This document shows, one piece after another, positions 6,430 through 9,109 of a DNA stretch of 9,109 bases. Position numbers and translations under genes: made by a program. Position 1 is the first letter of the stretch. The number at the start of each line of letters is the position of its first letter. Below the pieces are notes generated by a model, which did not search any database, was not told the origin of the DNA, and saw only the letters and a list, made by a program, of their open reading frames with translations. Source of the DNA: an uncultured Treponema sp. (GTDB lineage Bacteria > Spirochaetota > Spirochaetia > Treponematales > Treponemataceae); the NCBI GenBank assembly GCA_905236465.1, contig CAJOQA010000059.1:1-9109 (forward strand). The letters run 5' to 3'.

Positions 6430-7999
6430 ATAAACTTGAGGATTTAAGAATATTTGAAACTTCTTCTGCTTCAGTATCAAGTGCCCTGTCATCTTCCATA
6501 AAGGGAGAAACTTTTCTGACTTGCTCGTACACTTTCTGAAGGAAGGGGCTGAATTCAGCTTTTCCTACAATATCCATTGCCTGGCAAACTGCTAGCGTGT
6601 GGACCGCAAACTGTAAGAAAATCAGGTCAATCTGTTTGGCTAAGTGGCGGGCAGAGATAGTTCCCATAGAAACTTTGTCTTGGTTTATGGCTTCCGTAGG
6701 GGCGGATGTTATGCTGATTGGATTTGCATAGGACTGGACTTCCCCGCGGATTGCCGACATAGTGATTTGGGCTGCCTTGTAGCCAAAGCGGAGCCCTGCC
6801 TGTGGGTCATCATCTTTGGTTACAGGAATAAGATTTTCTGTAAGGCCGTTGAACTTTCCGTCTATTAAAAGCTCCGCCTGCTTGTCCGCTAAGTCGCTGA
6901 TGTTTGCCAGGGCTATGCGTAAGTAATCGCAAGAAGCGCAGATGTGCCCGCCATAGAAGTTACCGGTGTTAAAAAGGCTTCCGCTTTCTATGTCAACAAG
7001 GGGGTTATCATTTGCGGAGTTTAGTTCCTGTTCTATCCAGGCTCTAGTCGTATGCAAAGTGTCGCGCAGCACCCCGTTTATTTGTGGGGCGCAGCGGATT
7101 GAATATCTGTCTTGAATCTTTTTGTCTCTTTTTTGGTAGCCCTTGTTTTTTATAGACCCCATTTCTTTTAAGAATTCTTCATAGTTGTAAACTCTCTTTG
7201 CATCCTTTACAATATTATATATATAGGCTGCGCTTTCGCATTGGCCAGGGTGGTTCTTTATTTCGCTGACTTTTGCGCGGAAAGGAACGTCTTTTCCCCT
7301 AAGTATTTCAGAGGCGGCTGCGGTTAAAAAGTCAGAGATATTCGCAAGCCTTTCTGCCTTTTTCCAAGAAAGGGCTGCGACCGCTGTCATTACAGAGGTT
7401 CCGTTCATAACAGCAAGCCCCTCTTTTGCTTCAAGGGGTAGGGGGCTCAAACCTTCAGCTTTAAATGCTTCCATTGTGGGAACTATTTTTCCCTTATAAT
7501 AAACTTTACGTTCCCCATACATTACAGCCCCCAGGTATGAAAGCGGGGTAAGGTCTCCGCTTGCCCCCACAGAACCAAGCTCAGGTATTACAGGGATTAT
7601 GTCTTTGTTGAGCAGGCTTTCCATCATACGGGCAAGCTCTGTGCGAATGGCAGAATATCCTCCCTTTACATTGGAATTCAAGCGGCAGAGAACGACAGCC
7701 CTGCCTGTTTGGTGGCTGAATACCGGTCCCAGCCCTATTCCGTGGTAAGAGACAATGGCGTGCTGCAGGGCTGCTGCTTTTTCGGGGCTTATCTGATTGT
7801 CACACGAGTCCCCAAAGCCAGTGGTGACCCCGTATGTGGGAAGCCCTTTCGAGATATAGTCCAAAAGGAATTCCCTAGACTTCTTTAATGTTTCAAGAAA
7901 TGATTTTTCACTGCTAAGTTCAACAGGAATATTTTCTTCTGCTACCTTGCAGACGTCTTCAATGGTTAAATCGTTACCGTTAAGTGTGATGCTTTTCAT
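6422..7999 (-). CDS. hutH: MIO-type aromatic amino acid / histidine ammonia-lyase
   Basis: This 525-aa protein is a full-length member of the HAL/PAL/TAL family, which removes ammonia from an aromatic amino acid in the cytoplasm (histidine to urocanate in HutH). The electrophilic MIO cofactor would form from Ala146-Ser147-Gly148 in GSVGASGDLTPLSY. Other active-site residues line up: Tyr56 in YGVTTGFG, Asn199 in NGTS, Gln296/Tyr299/Arg302 in QDRYSIR, and Phe348 in GNFYGG. Selectivity residues are mixed. Tyr85-His86 stands where histidases have Ser-His. Gln440 (NQDKVSMG) stands where histidases have Glu and Phe/Tyr lyases or aminomutases have Gln. The hutH symbol therefore marks homology; the substrate may be tyrosine or phenylalanine. 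No hutU, hutI or ftcD gene is adjacent. The ATG is fixed by an in-frame TAG three codons upstream, and no ribosome site precedes it. The gene is divergent from the thioredoxin-fold lipoprotein. Confidence 0.9.
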   Translation of the reverse strand: MKSITLNGNDLTIEDVCKVAEENIPVELSSEKSFLETLKKSREFLLDYISKGLPTYGVTTGFGDSCDNQISPEKAAALQHAIVSYHGIGLGPVFSHQTGRAVVLCRLNSNVKGGYSAIRTELARMMESLLNKDIIPVIPELGSVGASGDLTPLSYLGAVMYGERKVYYKGKIVPTMEAFKAEGLSPLPLEAKEGLAVMNGTSVMTAVAALSWKKAERLANISDFLTAAASEILRGKDVPFRAKVSEIKNHPGQCESAAYIYNIVKDAKRVYNYEEFLKEMGSIKNKGYQKRDKKIQDRYSIRCAPQINGVLRDTLHTTRAWIEQELNSANDNPLVDIESGSLFNTGNFYGGHICASCDYLRIALANISDLADKQAELLIDGKFNGLTENLIPVTKDDDPQAGLRFGYKAAQITMSAIRGEVQSYANPISITSAPTEAINQDKVSMGTISARHLAKQIDLIFLQFAVHTLAVCQAMDIVGKAEFSPFLQKVYEQVRKVSPFMEDDRALDTEAEEVSNILKSSSLFE

Positions 8000-8004
8000 G
8001 ATAA

Positions 8005-8015
8005 ACTATAGTATA
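8005..8015 (-). promoter_or_regulatory. Candidate -10 region of the ammonia-lyase gene
   Basis: The minus strand reads TATACT (8010-8015), overlapping TATAGT (8005-8010), only 10 or 5 bases before ATG 7999. No good -35 is seen at 16-18 bases, which would suit an activator-dependent promoter. Either choice gives a leader of about 0-5 bases. Confidence 0.35.
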
Positions 8016-8023
8016 TTTTATTT

Positions 8024-8037
8024 GTAGAAAATTCTAC
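8024..8037. promoter_or_regulatory. Palindromic operator candidate
   Basis: GTAGAA and TTCTAC are perfect 6-base arms around AA. The site lies between two divergent genes: over the missing -35 position of the lyase gene and directly before the -35 of the lipoprotein gene. This is a typical position for a dimeric regulator, but no regulator is encoded here. Confidence 0.4.
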
Positions 8038-8039
8038 CC

Positions 8040-8068
8040 TTGAATAATGAAACATTATACTATATTAT
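8040..8068 (+). promoter_or_regulatory. Candidate promoter of the thioredoxin-fold lipoprotein gene
   Basis: TTGAAT (8040-8045), a 17-base spacer and TATTAT (8063-8068); a second possible -10 is TATACT at 8056-8061. The leader would be about 40 bases. The TTG at 8040 is thus better read as a -35 than as a start codon. Confidence 0.5.
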
Positions 8069-8117
8069 TGTTTTACTTAAGAGGTACGGCGACAGCATTT
8101 ACTTTAGAGGTGTAGGT

Positions 8118-9080
8118 GTGAGAAAAATAAGATTTGTATCAATTTTTATTGTTTTAGTCAGTGTGATTTTTGCTTCTTGCGGGAAAAAGAATTATCAAGC
8201 CTTTGATGGAGTTGGAATTAAATTTGAAAAGTCAAAAGTTTGGCAAGATTATTCTAAAAATCTTAGTATGACAGAAGTTGGTGGGGAAGGGGATTGCGGA
8301 ATTATAGTTGACTTTATTGCTGATAACCAAACGGACGTGTATCCTTTGTTTATAGTAGCAATTATAGATAGCAAGGTAATTTCAGAGGAGACCTTCCGCA
8401 GAGAGGTAGGGGGAGATGTTGCGGACCTTGAGAAATTGGGTCAAGAAGGCAGCAAGTCACGATATTTTGTTTCCTATGATGTACAAAAAATATGCTCTCT
8501 TCTGGGACTTGCACAGGATCAGCTTCCTGAAAAATATCTTGAACTTTTAAAGACCTTCCCGTCTGTGAAAAAGAGCCTGGTCTTTTATGAGCCTACAAAA
8601 AAAGAAAATCCCCTTTCTGCTATCCCTGAAAAAGAAGCTGAATCTTCTTCTTTGCTACGTTTTTCTTCTGTTGATTTAGAGGGAAAGCCTGTGGATACAA
8701 GCATATTTTCAGCTGCAAAAATAACAATGGTTAATGTTTGGGGAACTTTTTGCGGTCCCTGCATCAATGAAATGCCTGAGCTTGCAAGCCTTGCGGAAGA
8801 AATCAAGGACCAGGGCGGGCAGATAGTCGGCTTTGTTTGTGACGTACAGAAAGGTGATTCTGACGGTATCACACTTGCAAAAGACATACTTTCCCAAAGC
8901 GGTGTTTCCTATACAAACGTCCTTTACAACACGGACATCGATTCTTTGCTGGGTGTTCAGGCTGTACCCACCAGTTTTCTTGTGGATTCAGAGGGAAATA
9001 TACTTGGAGAAAGCATTTTGGGGGCAAGGTCCAAGGCTGCCTACTTAGGGCTTATACGGGCTGCTTTAGAACTAAAGTGA
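8118..9080 (+). CDS. TlpA-like thioredoxin-fold lipoprotein
   Basis: I place the start at GTG 8118 (320 aa). It is preceded by AGAGG at 8106-8110 and opens a textbook lipoprotein signal: MRKIR, a hydrophobic core, and lipobox FASC with Cys21. The in-frame TTG at 8040 would put 26 polar and aromatic residues before the signal and overlaps the promoter. Mature residues 22 to about 165 form a domain I do not recognise. Residues about 180-320 are a TlpA/ResA-type thioredoxin domain with WGTFCGPC (Cys212 and Cys215), a following INEMPEL helix, and the cis-proline at Pro284 in AVPTSF. Such proteins reduce or isomerise disulfides outside the inner membrane, often fed by a CcdA/DsbD-type membrane protein. 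The target is unknown. A further gene starts 9 bases downstream and is probably co-transcribed. Confidence 0.88.
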   Translation: MRKIRFVSIFIVLVSVIFASCGKKNYQAFDGVGIKFEKSKVWQDYSKNLSMTEVGGEGDCGIIVDFIADNQTDVYPLFIVAIIDSKVISEETFRREVGGDVADLEKLGQEGSKSRYFVSYDVQKICSLLGLAQDQLPEKYLELLKTFPSVKKSLVFYEPTKKENPLSAIPEKEAESSSLLRFSSVDLEGKPVDTSIFSAAKITMVNVWGTFCGPCINEMPELASLAEEIKDQGGQIVGFVCDVQKGDSDGITLAKDILSQSGVSYTNVLYNTDIDSLLGVQAVPTSFLVDSEGNILGESILGARSKAAYLGLIRAALELK

Positions 9081-9089
9081 GAGGTGGGG

Positions 9090-9109
9090 ATGGCATCTCT
9101 TAGGAAAAA
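9090..9109 (+). CDS. Start of a downstream gene, cut by the window edge
   Basis: ATG 9090 opens MASLRK before the window ends. A purine-rich GAGAGGTGGGG (9079-9089) overlaps the previous stop and ends at the ATG, giving a usable ribosome site. The 9-base gap suggests an operon with the TlpA-like gene. Membrane electron carriers such as CcdA often accompany TlpA-like proteins, but six residues do not allow identification. Confidence 0.5.

Noticed and set aside
6644..6868. Plus-strand reading frame of 74 codons
   Set aside because: Antisense shadow within the ammonia-lyase gene.
8040..8117. TTG start of the thioredoxin-fold lipoprotein
   Set aside because: It would mask the signal peptide and coincides with the promoter -35; GTG 8118 has a ribosome site.
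8585..8897. Two minus-strand reading frames
   Set aside because: Antisense shadows of the thioredoxin domain, without family features.
8833..9048. Plus-strand reading frame of 71 codons
   Set aside because: An alternative frame inside the thioredoxin-domain coding region; the main frame has clear motifs.

Overview
The window looks like chromosome from a Treponema-like spirochaete. This is an inference from the protein repertoire: four proteins have signal peptides ending in a Cys (three clear lipoboxes, one atypical), including an FGE/SUMF1-fold lipoprotein and an ankyrin-repeat exported protein. The base composition is moderately AT-rich, and aromatic amino-acid fermentation genes are present. 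No mobile element, phage gene, CRISPR array, tRNA or rRNA was seen. The genes are compact and no gene-free stretch exceeds about 165 bases.

Left part (1-4234, minus strand): three exported-protein genes form a tight unit with gaps of 26-27 bases. In transcription order they are a small lipoprotein of unknown function (230 aa), a 657-aa ankyrin-repeat protein with a coiled-coil tail, and an FGE-like lipoprotein whose 3' end lies beyond position 1. A promoter candidate lies upstream in the 4235-4399 divergent region. The three products probably act together at the cell envelope, but their job is unknown.

Middle (4400-6410): a four-to-five-segment membrane protein of unknown family is read from a near-consensus extended -10 promoter and ends in a strong hairpin terminator. 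Facing it on the minus strand is a two-gene unit, iorB (indolepyruvate ferredoxin oxidoreductase subunit) followed by a PaaI-like hotdog thioesterase. No iorA is visible beside iorB. A short, very acidic protein (73 aa) is read rightward from its own promoter, divergent from iorB.

Right part (6422-9109): a 525-aa MIO-type ammonia-lyase (hutH homologue) is on the minus strand. Its active-site residues mix histidase and tyrosine/phenylalanine-lyase features. Divergent from it is a TlpA-like thioredoxin-fold lipoprotein that starts at a GTG. A further gene begins 9 bases after it and runs off the right edge.

Functional links: IorB acts on aryl pyruvates from Trp/Phe/Tyr to give aryl-acetyl-CoA, a PaaI-type thioesterase can release the acid from such CoA esters, and the lyase may also use an aromatic amino acid. 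A small aromatic amino-acid catabolic neighbourhood is therefore plausible, although the lyase is a separate transcription unit. The most interesting items are the unusual lyase active site, the cysteine-less FGE domain in the three-gene envelope operon, and two promoters placed so close to their start codons that leaderless mRNAs are predicted.
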